NCBI RefSeq assembly: GCF_964199755.1
Contig: NC_133896.1
Span: 83,357,815-83,421,814, forward strand
DNA: 64,000 nt
Reading direction: 5' to 3'
Source: Larus michahellis
Taxonomy: Eukaryota > Chordata > Aves > Charadriiformes > Laridae
The notes under the pieces were generated by a model. That model was not told where the DNA came from. It ran no database searches and was given only the letters and a program-made list of their open reading frames with translations. Shown here in pieces: positions 11,961 through 23,700 of this stretch. A program made the position numbers and the translations under genes. Position 1 is the stretch's first letter; each line of letters begins with the position of its first letter.

Positions 11961-12068
11961 GCAGGACAGATAAAAAGTGAGTAGAAAGTAAGAAATACGA
12001 TGTTGCAATTTTATGAACCATTCAAAGTCATCCTGATGTACAGCACTGAGCCCGTTTGTTTGTATCAC

Positions 12069-12188
12069 CTACAGAGTTAACGTCTTCTATGAGTTTAAGT
12101 GCCGCCTTCTGGCTTATGGACTTAATTTCATTCCTCTGTGAATACTCATTTGATCCAGGGAATCCACTATCAAACAGAAAATAGCAAA
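12069..12188 (-). CDS. Candidate extra cytoplasmic exon, lectin A
   Basis: A 120-nt open stretch is bounded by CCTGCAG (acceptor) and GTAG|GTGATA (donor). Its phases are 1-1, compatible with the phase 1-1 exons downstream. It reads DSGFPGSNEYSQRNE and ends LIEDVNSVG. B has the same exon at 31235-31354. C lacks the region. No family match is known to me, so it may be fortuitous. Confidence 0.28.
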
Positions 12189-12329
12189 CTGCAGGAAAAA
12201 GAAAAGAACACAGAAGCCAGTGTTTGAACTCTTTTTTTGTAAGAAATGTGTAATCCCTGGGAAATAGTATGCGTAAATAAAATGAAGACATGGAAGAAGA
12301 GAGTTGATGGAGGCTTTCCAGAAAGGCAC

Positions 12330-13288
12330 AAGCAGAGAAACATAAAAATGGTATTAAAATTGTATGAAAACTATAAGTAGGAATGCATGGATTACATTAT
12401 AAGAAAAATGAAACTTTTAATCAGGTGGCATCTATTGTGCAAGCCTGCCAATTTAGCCATGAAGTAATCCTCTGCAAGAGGTGGTAGGAACACTGTTTCT
12501 TGTAGCATTAGAGACTCCAGCCATCTGAAAATACTTGCCAAGGGATCACACTTTATACAAAAGACAAGCATAGGACGGCAAGAAATAGAGACTACTATTT
12601 CCGTCAAAGACATAGTAAGTTTTAAAAGAAGGGAAGAAAAAGGACAATGAAACACAAAGTGTATAAAGTCTGTTATTTTAAGATGCAATTTTATGTAGAT
12701 GTAACAAAACCAGTGTGAATGTTTATGCAATAATTCTTAGTGCATTAAAGAAAGATAAATTTTGAGTTAGAATTTTGCAAAAGTCATTTATACTGAATCA
12801 AACTAGATCTGTCCATGAAACATTTTATGCATGATTTATTAAACAAGTAGTTTGTACAGACAAAGCCACGAGGTAAAATACCCAAAACAATGCCTACTAT
12901 GTTCAGCTAGCAGAAACAGGCTACGTGCAAGACGGCTTCAAACAACAGAAACATTAAGCACTCAATATCCTGATCGGTTTGCAGCTGGAATTGGAGTCTG
13001 CTGCATGAGAACATGCCGGGTTCAGGATAAAATGACTGTGGAACAGTCTCCTAAATTGCTAGAAACTATTCGTAATGTCACACAAGAAACTCTCCCTCAC
13101 ACTTGCAACTTAACAAATGAAAAGTAGACCTTGTAACAATTCCCTTTTTTTTTGGCAGAAAACCTATATGGACACGCCACCTGCGCATTTTTCACAGCAC
13201 TGGCCCCGGCATTTCCTTTGTCCTCTCTGGGGCTTTGGTGGTCCATGCGTAAAGGAATATGGAATATTAGTGGTTCAGTTTAAATAAA
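12330..13288. other. Segment shared by A and C, deleted in B
   Basis: A 91-codon plus-strand ORF at 12852-13127 is identical in C (57279-57554). It has no recognisable domain and the DNA around it is equally identical, so conservation there proves nothing about coding. No other gene is seen. Confidence 0.5.
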
Positions 13289-13848
13289 ACTAATTGCTTA
13301 GAGTTAATTGCTTAGTGGTAGGCCTCGTTGGCATACTACTTATATAGAATTGACTTAGCAGAGGTAGCTAAAGTTCCTGAAGCCCTGGGCAGCAAGCTGC
13401 GAACTTTCATCTTGATAAGTTAAAGTTGTTTTGAACTTGTACTTAGTTACATAAAGCAAGGCCCTGAGACCGGTACAAACCAGGAGATAAGGAAGCTACT
13501 ACCATCTGCAGAGGCTGCAAACCTACAAGATAAGAACAGTTAACGGCCTGCCCAGAGGCAGACAAAGAATCTAATGAGGAATAAGAAGACCCCAGACCAT
13601 AAATTACCATTGGACCAAGGGGTGCACGCAAGTCACGTGAAGAGTGCGTGAAGGGCAGATGCATAGAGAGATTGTAAGGGTGTAATTGCTCAGGAATGTC
13701 TTTGTTCTGGGGCCCTCTCCGCAGGCACCCAGCTCGAGCGGTCCTTGCTGCTGTACTACTCAAATAAATTCTCTGGGGGAGGGAATTATTGCCTGAGACA
13801 CTGCTATGGGAAACCTAGGGTGGAGAAAAACTTTTTTAACACACGACA
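13289..13848 (+). mobile_element. ERV LTR, plus strand (unit A)
   Basis: A polyadenylation signal AATAAA at 13763-13768 lies in an R-like context after GGGGCCCTCTCCGCAGGCAC, and the element ends ACACACGACA at 13848. It is similar to the antisense LTR at 1-532 and 48513-49228. The left end is uncertain (no clear TG with a target duplication), so the start is approximate. Copies are in B (5'-truncated, 31529-31890) and C (about 57716-58275). Confidence 0.6.
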
Positions 13849-14724
13849 CTCACTCAAAAGATGTGGGAGGGAGGCTGAAGAGCACAAAGAAAGCTCAGTG
13901 CAGACTGAGCGACCTACCTTGGACATCAGTGACCTTCTGCAGCCTGGGCCTGGTTGGTTCGGTCACGTTCAAGTCAGCGTAAATGCGATTTTCTGACATT
14001 CTTGCTCCCCCTTCGTGTTTCCTCTCGCTGCTGTTTTTAAAATGGTACTCCGGACTGATAACAACTCATAGCTCCCGCCCCTCTCTAACCTTCAGGAGGA
14101 AGTTCTTTGCTCTTTCTTTGATACAGAAAATCCTGTATGAGAAGGGGAACCTACTTCTAATTGATCTTTTGATAGTAGCATGTTAAATGTAAGGTGGTGA
14201 CCTTGATGTGGTCACCTTCGTCGGGAAGTGGTTCTGGCATTAGTAGTATTTTGAGTTTCAAATCATGACACCTAGCCCCGCCCTTCCTCCCTTTGTATTT
14301 GGAAAGGACTAGTTTTGTTACATGAAATGGGAAGAAACATAGAGAGCTTCAGAAGTCAGCACCAGGAAGCAGAGTGAAGCTCTCAGGGTGGACCCATGGC
14401 ACATCATGGGGAGAGCCCTGCGGAGTCCAGAGGCAGCGCTCTCAAAAGCAGACATCTGAAAGCAGGACACATTTGCCCCGATCCATAGAGAAAGGTACGG
14501 AATGCTGCTGAAACAGGACCCTGCCGCTCTTTGGGGCTCTGTTATGTGCCTGTAGCTCTTCTAAAGCCGAACCGAGCTGGCGTGTTGAGTCCTGAGGAAT
14601 GTGGGTTTTGTGCAGCTCAGAAACATGCTCTTCCCCTCGGTAGGTAACTTCTAATGGCCAATGGGGATTCATGAAGTGGGATTGGTCCCATCTGTTTTGG
14701 GGCCTCATTGCTCACTGCATCTTC
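13849..14724. other. Intergenic sequence shared by all three units
   Basis: It matches B 31891-32740 and C 58276-59120 with scattered differences. The minus-strand 88-103 codon ORF near 14442 is preserved in B and C, but I recognise no protein family or splice context. A then lacks the CR1 5' part and solo LTR found in B and C. Confidence 0.55.
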
Positions 14725-15005
14725 CTGGGGACGGGAAGTGGAGGTGGAGGTGCTGATCTCCCAGTTATCCAGTGATAGAAAGCATGGGAATGGTTCAAAG
14801 CTGTGCCAGGGGACGTTAAGACCTGAAATTAGGAAGTATTTCTTTACTGAGAGGGTGGTCAAACAATGGCACAGGCTTCCTAGAGAGGTGGTTGATGCCC
14901 TATGACTGACACTGTTTAAGGGACATTTGGACAATGCCCTTAACAAAATGCTTTAACATCTGGGCAGCCCTGAAATGGTCAGGCAGTTGGACCATAGCTT
15001 CATCT
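14725..15005 (+). mobile_element. CR1 LINE 3' fragment
   Basis: The plus strand reads as the end of CR1 ORF2: SDRKHGNGSKLCQG, then LRPEIRKYFFTERVVKQWHR and LPREVVDAL. The 3' UTR-like text follows and stops before the terminal repeat. It is the counterpart of 33830-34308 in B and 59925-60117 in C. Confidence 0.82.
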
Positions 15006-15657
15006 CAGCCACGGACACCAAATCCAGCTTCCTCACTTATCCTGTGCCCAAGCTCTACAGACAAGGCACAGGCATCTTCAGCTTCCATGAAACAGGCCTC
15101 TGTGTTAGACAGAAATCCAGTATTAAGGAGAGAGGAAAAAGTACTAAAGCACAATAAGACAGGAAATGGACGAACATGTGCTCGGGAGCGATTGTGCTCA
15201 GTCCATGAAAGTGATACCTGCTTTACGGAGGTTCATTGGCATAAATAATGTGCTACTTGCAGGGCACAAAGTGTAGTTGAATCAAAATTCCTGGAGGAAA
15301 ATGAAGATTTTTAAATTGATCTGACCTCTAATGCTGCAGCGGTGCGTACCCTATGTTCATTTATATACTGTGCTTTTTCTCCCGGAGAATAACTTTTGTG
15401 TCAATGCTTTTTTCGTTTTCAAGCTACACCCAAGTCCTGTACAGACCCTTCTGTGTTCCCAACTCTACCATCCGAAGTGCTCATTACTAATTCTTGTAAA
15501 ATACTGGTGCAAGTTATTTTCTGGATATTGCGTTATCCTCCTGCTTGTCTGGTAAAATGCTGCATGTTTTAGACTCATTGCTCTTAGCAATTGTTATAGA
15601 ACAGTTAAGGAGCAAAAAGGAAATATGGAATTTGCCTCTATGCTCCTTGCCATCTCC
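15006..15657. other. Unit A-specific junction segment
   Basis: No match was seen in B or C and no gene recognised. It takes the place of the MOXD2-like block present in B and C. Confidence 0.45.
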
Positions 15658-17606
15658 AGGTTGCCGTGTTTCAGCAGGGTTAGTCTGTGGGCTGCTTTTC
15701 CTTAATATCCTCCCTGGATCTCTCTGATACACAACTGAATTCAACAAGCATGACTCCTGCAATGGCTACCCTCGAGTCTTTGGTATAATTGCAAGTTTTT
15801 ACAGTAAGTAATTTCTACCACAATCTAAAGCTTTTGTCCTAACTCGGTGTCCGTTTGAACTCATCTCCTTAAAGCGCCTCTCCCTAAAACTCTACTGCAA
15901 TTTCCCTCAGAGCAAACCACCTCAGCTAGTTTTAAGCACTTCCACAGTCTCCATCTCTAGTAGATGAATCACTAGAAGTGAGACTTAACCTCTCAGTGTT
16001 TTAGTTCCAAATTAGCACCTAACTGCTTTGAACTCCAGACGGATTTCCCTTTGGTGACTTCATTGAGGTATTTTTATCTTAGGGCTGCTTCTTCTAGCAA
16101 ACCATGCTGATTTCCCAAAAATCAAAAGTGAAAGCAAAAATGTGTTTCCAAAAAGATGATAAAAATATGGTACCTTCTCTAGAAAGATAAATACAAGCAT
16201 AGCAACACCCACAAAGTCTGGAAGCCAAATAAAGGCCTAGCTTCATCGTTTTTCAGAGATGAACCCACAAGAAAGAAGGTTCACACATTTTCAGGCCTTC
16301 ATAATGCTGGAAGTTTTAAAACTTTAGTCACACAGGCATAGCTACTCTACAGGCGCTCTGCTGGTCGGCTCACGAAGGAAGGAGAACATGCTCTCCAAGT
16401 AGGAGCTCCCTTATATCAGAGCTACATTGGGGAGTAATAATTGACCAACCTGCATCAAGAAAATACCACACCGAGACAAAATAGTTATAGCAATTGCAAC
16501 ATCATGTCCAAGCGCTGGCTTAGTTGTAGGAAGCCTTTGTACCGCTCACTTGCCCTCAGACTCTAGTCTGGGACCAGGAGGAGAAAGGGGGTCTGTGTGA
16601 AACTCCTACCAGTCAGGTCTCTGCCAAGCATTTCTGTTCATATCGAAGGGTCCCTTTCTTAACAAAGAAAGATGTAGGTGAGAGAGCAAAACTGGCCTTT
16701 GGAAAGCCAGCCAGTATCAGCAGGCACTTTTAGAAATGTTTGTTTTTTTTCCTTTTTTGATACATGGAGCAAACATGGGTGCATATAGCACCTATAGTTG
16801 AAGTCTCAGTTCAAGAATTCTGTTATTTCTAATGCTGAAATAAGGAAAAAAGCACATGCTTAGTCATGTTAAAAGTACATATACGGACAATTCACTGAAA
16901 CTTTGTAGCACCTCCATCAACGAGGATCAGAAATTTGATAGGGAAATTACCCTTTTCCCTAAATACAGCCTCCCTATCCCAGTTGTGCTCGTGTCTGCCT
17001 GTATGTGCTCACTAGAGACTCAGCAGAGTCTGGTAACTTCCCCTCGAAAGATTCGGCATGTACTCTACATGCTCAAGCATAAGTTCCCAGGACTAGGAAT
17101 AACAAACAAGCAAACCAACCCAAGGAAAACCGAACCAAGTAACCCAAAAAACCCTGTATAGATGAAACTTGCATTTCCTGTGTTGGAAATGATCCTTCTC
17201 TCCTCCCATGGTCCTCCTCCTCATCTAGTAGTTGATCTAGCAGAAAAGGAAACATTGGCGTTTTTTTCTTTTCAGAAGAAAAAGCTTTCTGAAAATGGAA
17301 TGTGGGCAGAGCTTCATCAGCACAGAGTTTCAACCAAGGAAGCGTTTCATGGGGTTGATGTGCATATTTGTCACACACACATATTGTCTCTTCAGCATGT
17401 GCAGAGCCACTTACCTCTGTTAATGCTTGCATCGACATCATGTTTCTATGTCAGCAGCATCACAGCTAAAAGTGGAGGGGACAACTCTTACCAACTAGAG
17501 AAGTGAGGCTGGAGGAACATCGTCCCAGTGACTGAGCAGAGTAAGCCAGTTAATCCACTAAAGACCACATTTTGCTTGAAACACAGTGGGCAATGGGTCT
17601 ACGACA
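15658..17606. other. Unit tail, shared with B
   Basis: It is very similar to B 38895-40932 continuing at 47381-48005, with the ERV inserted at the point equivalent to about 16866. No convincing exon was found. A minus-strand ATG-GTAAGT candidate at about 17417-17443 is listed under rejected items. Confidence 0.6.
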
Positions 17607-18006
17607 ATAGGACGATTCCTGAGGAACACCTCTTGGAGGTGTCTCTCAGTCGCTGGTCCTTCTTGATAATGATCACCAATGGAGCCTGCCATGTGTCTAG
17701 GAGGTCAGCCTATTACGCTGAAACTCTCAGCCTGACCTATCCACGTGACTGTCAGCCTATTGCTCAATGGCATAAAGAATTAAAACCAGCCATGTAATTG
17801 TCTGCAGGCACCAACCACAGAAGTTGGGTCTGGGTTGGTTTGGGACTCCTGCTCCGTGGCATCAGGATGAGACCCTGCCCAAGCCAGAGTTAGTGTGCAA
17901 TGTTCCACTTTTTTCCTTGCAGTGGGTGTGGCAAAAGATGATAAAAGAATCCCAAATGGCAAAGCTAAGGTTTATTTAAAAACTAAGACAACAAAATCAA
18001 CAGAGC
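17607..18006. other. Unassigned segment before ERV-L remnant
   Basis: No gene or known repeat was recognised. The similarity to B stops at about 17606. Confidence 0.4.
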
Positions 18007-18283
18007 AATAACCCTTCCCAGACTGTATTTAGCACCCAACAAGCCCTTGACAACACGCCACCTCTCCTGTCCTGAGTGACACCGTAACAGATGGAGCCCA
18101 AGTTATGGGCTAATTAACTGAACAGACTTTAATGGATATTTGAGTGGATATTGGAATCAACATTTGAGGGGGATGGCCTGTAGACTTAGGGGAATGACAA
18201 CTGTGTTTATATCAAAGGATGGGGTGGGTGTTGATGATGGCATATGAGCATGATGCAAATGATAGGGAATAAGGGGTGGAGAT
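18007..18283 (+). mobile_element. ERV-L 3' internal remnant (unit A)
   Basis: It matches B 37815-38092 and, more distantly, the 3' untranslated part of the complete ERV (46840-47026): an ACAGATGGAGCC block, a GGGATGGCC block, and GGAATAAGGGGTGGA just before the LTR, which is the likely polypurine tract. Confidence 0.7.
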
Positions 18284-18765
18284 TGTACTGGGCATGGCTG
18301 GGAAGGAGTTAACTTTCTTCACAGCAGCCTGTACGGTGCAGTGTTTTGGATTTGTGGCTGAAACAGTTTTGATAACGCACTAATATTTGTCTTCTGCTGA
18401 ACAGTGCTTCCACAGCATCAAGGCTTTCTTGTTTCCCTACTCTGCCCCCTGCCTCCGTCTGCCATGAGTAGGCAAGAAGGTGGGAGGAGAAACAGCCAGC
18501 ACAGCTGACCCAAGTTGACCAAAGGTTTTTTTTCATACCATATCATGTCTTAGTCATCAATGAAAGAAGGTGGGGGGAGGTTGGCTTTCAAGGTGGCTGT
18601 CGCTCAGAGACTGACTGGGCATTAGTTTGCTTGCGGGAGGGAGGGAGTGACTGCTTTTGCATCCCTTGGTTTTTTCCTCTTACTTTCACCCATGAAACTG
18701 GCTTAATCTCAAGCCATGAGTTTTCTCACTTCTGCTTTTCTTATTCTCTTTGCTTCCTTGCTGCT
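18284..18765 (+). mobile_element. ERV-L-type 3' LTR remnant (unit A)
   Basis: It starts TGTACTGGGCATGGCTGGGA directly after the purine tract and has the text typical of avian ERV-L LTRs (a GGAGTTAACTTTCTTCACAG-like start, an AGCTGACCC...TTGACCAAAG block, and AAGCCATGAGTTTTCTCAC). The 3' terminus is lost, so the end is approximate. B has only the first 250 bp. Confidence 0.7.
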
Positions 18766-19171
18766 CTGGAATTTCACTGGGACTGACCTGTAGGAGCTGT
18801 CTGCTATTGAGGTTGTGATTTTTAACAGAGACAACCTTTTACAGAGTAAGGTTTATACACACACACATTTGACTTTGTCCTGTCAATCATATCCACATGG
18901 CAATGAGCATGGTTGCACTTTTCTAGAGGACCCAAATTAGAAGTATGTGTTAACCTTCACTTGTGGCTGCAGGGAAGACCAGTGCATGGCAAGGCTTTGA
19001 AGTGTCTCCTTGAGCACAGGCAGGGCTGAGAATGTATGGGTGTATAGGCATGTGTCTGTGAGAGATAGGATCTGTTTGTGATCACCCCTATCACTGAGGT
19101 TGGACTCCTATCACCTAACAGGGGCTGCCTGAAACTTAGGCGTCTGGTATGAGCAAGTCACCCAGACTCCT

Positions 19172-19241
19172 AATGTGTGGAAATGCAGGCTCCTCTAGAG
19201 AGGGATTCATGCAGTCTCCGACACCCATCTGGGGAAAGAAC
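19172..19241 (+). repeat. 70-bp direct repeat, left copy
   Basis: It begins AATGTGTGGAAATGCAGGCT and is nearly identical to 20421-20490. The two copies bracket a unique segment (19242-20420) missing from A and C, where the 70 bp occurs once. Confidence 0.85.
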
Positions 19242-20420
19242 CACGTAGGATTGTCCATTGTCTCACAGACACTATGTTTTCTTCTCGGTTGCAAAACTTG
19301 AATTTTGCAATGCAAGAGAAGGAAATGAGAACGAGGAATTCAAGGTGTGTTGTGAGTGTTTGTGTTGTAAATAAAAGGAATTAAACTTAATGCACTAAGA
19401 AACAATGAAAGATACAGTACAAATCAAATGATTGAAAAGAAAAATGGCACCCTACTCTTACATGGTATTATCCTTATGGTCAAAAGCAACTTGTAAATTT
19501 CAAGCAGGAATCCTGAACTATTATGAATCAGCTGTAAGAGTTGATATTGACATGCTGTAAGAGTTCTCTCTCTCTCAAGATGAAATGCAGTGAGAATCCT
19601 GAGTGTGGCTATCTGTAGGGTAAAGGTATTTGCCTATCAAAAATCTCTGCCACTGCAAATAGGGGGAGTGGTGATGAGTACTTCTGAGGACAGTTTTAGA
19701 GGAGATTTTTAAAATACCCTTGGATACAGCTTCTGTTCCTGCTCTTGAAGCTTCTTCTACATTTTCTCCTTTCTGACGCTCTCCATCAGTAATTTCTCAA
19801 CGTACATCCTCATACAAAGCGGTTTGTTTCAGGATGAATTTCCTAAGAGCTTTATCTAGAATACAGTGAGACAGGAAGAAGCTGTTACAGAAAGAGTCAT
19901 GCGTTGCTCTTCTGGTATCATTGAGCTTAATGACAAAAATCTTCATTGTCTGTGATAGATAGCTATAGAAAATTGTAATCTCTACATTTCACTGCCAACT
20001 CAGCGCAGTTTCACCTGCCACAGTCAGATCCATTTCCAAGGAACTTCCTAAACCACTAAGCAGTGATGCTATCCATGTTCTTATTAATCTGTAGGAATGT
20101 GCTTGTCTATAGGTACCTGTCCCTGTGGCTAATTTTCAGGTCTGGCATTGTCTCCTATCCCAGACTCCTGTCCTATATTGGAGTTGAGTATACTTTTGTC
20201 ATCTAACAGGGTAGGAGAGCACCAGACAGTTCATTCACAGCATCCAGTTGAATTACAGCACAGCTGAAATTGCTGCTTTCAGGTTTTCAATTTGAAATAA
20301 GAAAGAGAGAAAGAAAGGAAAGTCAGAATCTTCATCCTTATTGGCTTGTGTCCGGGCTATTTTTGAAATGTCATTGAAAATGAATGATATTGCTTCTACT
20401 AGCCATGCTCTATGCTGTAT

Positions 20421-20490
20421 AATGTGTGGAAATGCAGGCTCCTCTAGAGGGGGATTCATGCAGTCTCCGACACCCACCTGGGGAAAGAAC
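20421..20490 (+). repeat. 70-bp direct repeat, right copy
   Basis: This is the partner of 19172-19241. It is continuous with the sequence shared by all three units, so it sits at the ancestral position on the right. Confidence 0.85.
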
Positions 20491-20630
20491 ATGCTAAGCT
20501 TGGCAAGGTGTCTAGAGGGAGCCTGTGAGACCCTTTGACTAGATTTTTAGACGGCTAAAGATAAAGGAGAGAAATCCCATCTGCCGTTCCTGCAGGAAGT
20601 TGGGGATGACCTGCCTGAACCCTATTGGGT

Positions 20631-20778
20631 TCAGTTCTCCTTCTGCTCTTCTAAAAGATTTGCAGCTTTCTCACACATATTTTGTGTTGTTGAGGATCCA
20701 CCACAAGGTGCAGTTCCTACTTTTTCATGTCCAATGACAGTACAGAAATAGTCAGTAAAGTCTCCTTCTATATTAAAC
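20631..20778 (-). CDS. Lectin B, CTLD exon 3 (terminal)
   Basis: 148 nt, phase 2 to stop, with the same boundaries and cysteine pattern as paralog A. A few substitutions near VETAPCGG relative to A; stop codon conserved. Confidence 0.85.
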
Positions 20779-23700
20779 CTGAAAAGGGAGAGAAAGGCAG
20801 ATTTAGTTGCCTTCCTAACTTATCTGGATGCAATGCAGTCACTATCACTTCCATGAAAGACACTGTGGCACCTGGCCTTGCTGCTAAATTATATTATTGT
20901 CATAATATGCGGGATTAGAAGCTGCCTTGTTGGAGTCTCCCTCCCATTCTTTAATTTTCTCCCCCTGACCCCAACAGAATTATATGGGCTAGGCTTTCCC
21001 TCCAGAGACCTTCCCCTTCTTTGGTAGCCTCCGTTCCGTGGTGCTGACATCACACTGTCTCTTGTCCCTCCATCCTATATCCTTTCTTTCCCCACTGAAC
21101 TCCATCTAGTCAGATGCCTCCTTTCCCACCACAACTACAGCTGTGTCCTCTCTTGCCTTCCTGCTGTGACCTGCCTGTGGTCCCACTGGTGACTTGCAGG
21201 CTCCCTGGGATAGGGAGGACACAGGACAGCACAGGGATGTGCTGAAGCACCTGAATCTCAAGGAATCTGGTTGCTACAAATTGCAGGTCCTGATCTCTCT
21301 TGTACTCTCTGGTGTTGGTTCTTGATATTTATTTTTTTTCCTACTGTTTCCAGGTGTTACATGACAGTGACTTGCTGGAATAAGCTTACATGTCTGTGCT
21401 ATGTTCCATGTTGTTAATCCACTTCCACTTCTTCTCGTTCTCAGAGTATGTGAGACCAAGTAAGTAGTAATTAGCTTTTGATCGTAACATAAGGTAATCC
21501 TAGAAAGGAAATGAACAATGGGAATACATTGAAATTACGTTTTCTTCACCAGAGGTACACAGAAAGCTTAGTGCAAAATCCCCAGCTTTCTGTGGAAAGT
21601 ACAGTGTGCATCCAGCCACACCATCTCTTTCCACAGCTTCAGAGGCTAAAAGCAATGGATCTCACAAAGAAGTGTCTGTTCGACTTGCTTGGTCTTGGTT
21701 TGTGTGCTAAATCTCTTGAAAACATAAGTTAGCTGGGCAGACACTTTGCTCTTCCCATGGGAGCATGCTTGCAGAGAGAAGCTTCTGGATGGAGGACTTC
21801 AACCACCAAGATGCGTCTTACTGTGAAGGTGTTTGGTACCATCCAGAGGGGCCTGGTGTATAGGGGGCTAGCAGTAGATTATGGACCCGCAGAGACATCT
21901 AACATGAGAAGACACAAGTGTAACCCGTCAGCCCTTTGGCATACAGGTCAGGCAACCCTAGAAGCAGCCCCCTGAGTTCAGATCTCACCAGTTCATCCTT
22001 GGTGTCAATGACCACCAGGTCTGAATTCATGTCAGTACATTCTTTATGGGAGGCATTCCAGTCTTTGGTTTCCTGTGTTTGAAAGAAGTAGTAGCATTTT
22101 TCCCCATGTTTTTCCCAGTTTCGGGGGCAGCCTGCAGGAGGGGAGAAGAGGTGTGGAAAAATCCATGTTCACACAAACAAAAGGACGCCATTACAAAAGA
22201 AAGGTAAGAGAGGAAGTCACAGCCAGAAAAGTACCTGTGCGTTTCTGCTTGTCGTTTTCACCCGACCACTGGGGATGCGTGCCAGTCTCTGTAGAAAATA
22301 CCAGTCCAAGAGTCACTAAGCATGAATCACAGAAGTGGAATCACAGATAACATTATCCAGTCTTTTAAATCCTTGCTCAGGAGATAAAGAGAAATGGTCA
22401 GAGCAAAAAGCAGTTTTCAGTTTGCAAACCTCTGATTTGCCTGCTGCAAAATATGGTAAAAGTGCTGCTACTGAATGAAAAAACATTTCTCTCCGTTGCC
22501 AGGGAGGGTACTGGAAGGAACAGAGAATGGGACCTGGGAAGCGAGGTAGGGACTGCGTGATACAGTTTTGTTGGTTTTCCAGCAGCTCGTAAACAGCAAA
22601 AGGGAATTGCACTTAGTTAAAAGGCTAAGAATGGAGGGGGTTTTGGAAAGCAGTGTATGTACTTTGATCCATCATGCTCACTACAGTGCTGTGATACCAA
22701 AGGGATTGTTATATTCATGTCTGTTCATATACCCATGGGCTCTTCTGCGCTAGCGTGAGAGAGTAATCAGTTGTTCCCTCTGAAACAGTAATGCAGTGCT
22801 GCCCAAGCACTACTTTTAAGGAAGGTGAAAATGCGAAATGTCTCTGGCCTTGAGAGCTCGTCCTGTGACTGTACGGGATAAGGTTATTTATTCCTGAGAT
22901 GTCAGATTGTTTCTTTGTTTGTTTGTTTTTCTTCTGAACAAAATCTAGACACTCTCCCTTCCCCCCACACCCCACCCCCCTTCTCTTAAAAGGCAATCCA
23001 TCAGGCTTCTGGACACTGTCTTTTGAATGACAGAGGATTACCGACCTCGTGCATCTTCAGAGTTGTTGGAGAACGCTTTTGAGTCAGCTGGGCTGCTTGC
23101 CGTCGAACGGTCTGGAAAGAAGAGTAGAATTTCTGCTTTGAATGTCTGACCATTTTGCCACACATGGTCATAGCTCTTCTGGACCTCTTTGACCCCCACC
23201 ATCACCCCACACAGAATGCCTACTCCTCTCATTTTTGTCCCTCTATTGAAAAAACTCCAAAACTGTAGTACCATATGATTTGCTCCATAACCAGATTTGC
23301 AAAGAACCTAATGCTGGAACTTAACAAAAAAAAACCAGAATAGCAGTAAATGCACAGTATGTCCAGTATATGTAGAGGATTTGTATGGTATTTGTACAGT
23401 ATGTACTCTATAATGTGGAGTATACAAGTAACTATAGCAATAAGAAATAAGAGCCATCTTTGAGAGATCAGTGCTCAAGCCAATCTGTTCTTGGTTAAGC
23501 ATGCTGCCGCACAGCTTGGAGCTGCAGTCCCAGTCTGCTCCTACTCCAGACAGCTGGGATGAGATATTCAGGCAGAGCACAGCTGTGCCCCAGCTGGAAG
23601 CTGGTCTAACAGTGTTGCTTCCCCAGAGCAAAGTGAGACAATGGTGTTCATTCGAGGTTTTAAAGCAGATACCCAGGCTGAAATAGCCTTGATTTTCCTC

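Larger units (their letters stand above)
1..17606. repeat. Tandem segmental duplication, unit A
   Basis: This segment recurs in units B and C. Positions 1-1340 match 48697-50036 (offset 48696). Positions 1377-11451 match 20421-30311 in B, with an offset of 18858 from about 2.8 kb on. Positions 15658-17606 match 38895-40932 plus 47381-48005. A has lost the B segment 30312-30730, which holds the ITIM exon, and the MOXD2-like region. It keeps one lectin receptor gene. The unit continues left of the window. Confidence 0.85.
18766..20630. other. Start of unit B and 3' flank of lectin B
   Basis: Positions 18830-19171 match C 50587-50922. Positions 19242-20420 are unique to B with no gene recognised. 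From 20421 the sequence matches A and C again up to the lectin stop codon. Confidence 0.55.

Noticed and set aside
12852-13127. 91-codon plus-strand ORF identical in A and C
   Set aside because: The non-coding DNA around it is equally identical, so the conservation reflects recent conversion.
17417-17443. Minus-strand ATG exon (MMSMQALTE) before GTAAGT, also in B at about 47810-47836
   Set aside because: Phase 0 does not match the phase 1 start of the ITIM exon, and it lies 8 to 17 kb from the gene. No other partner exon was found.
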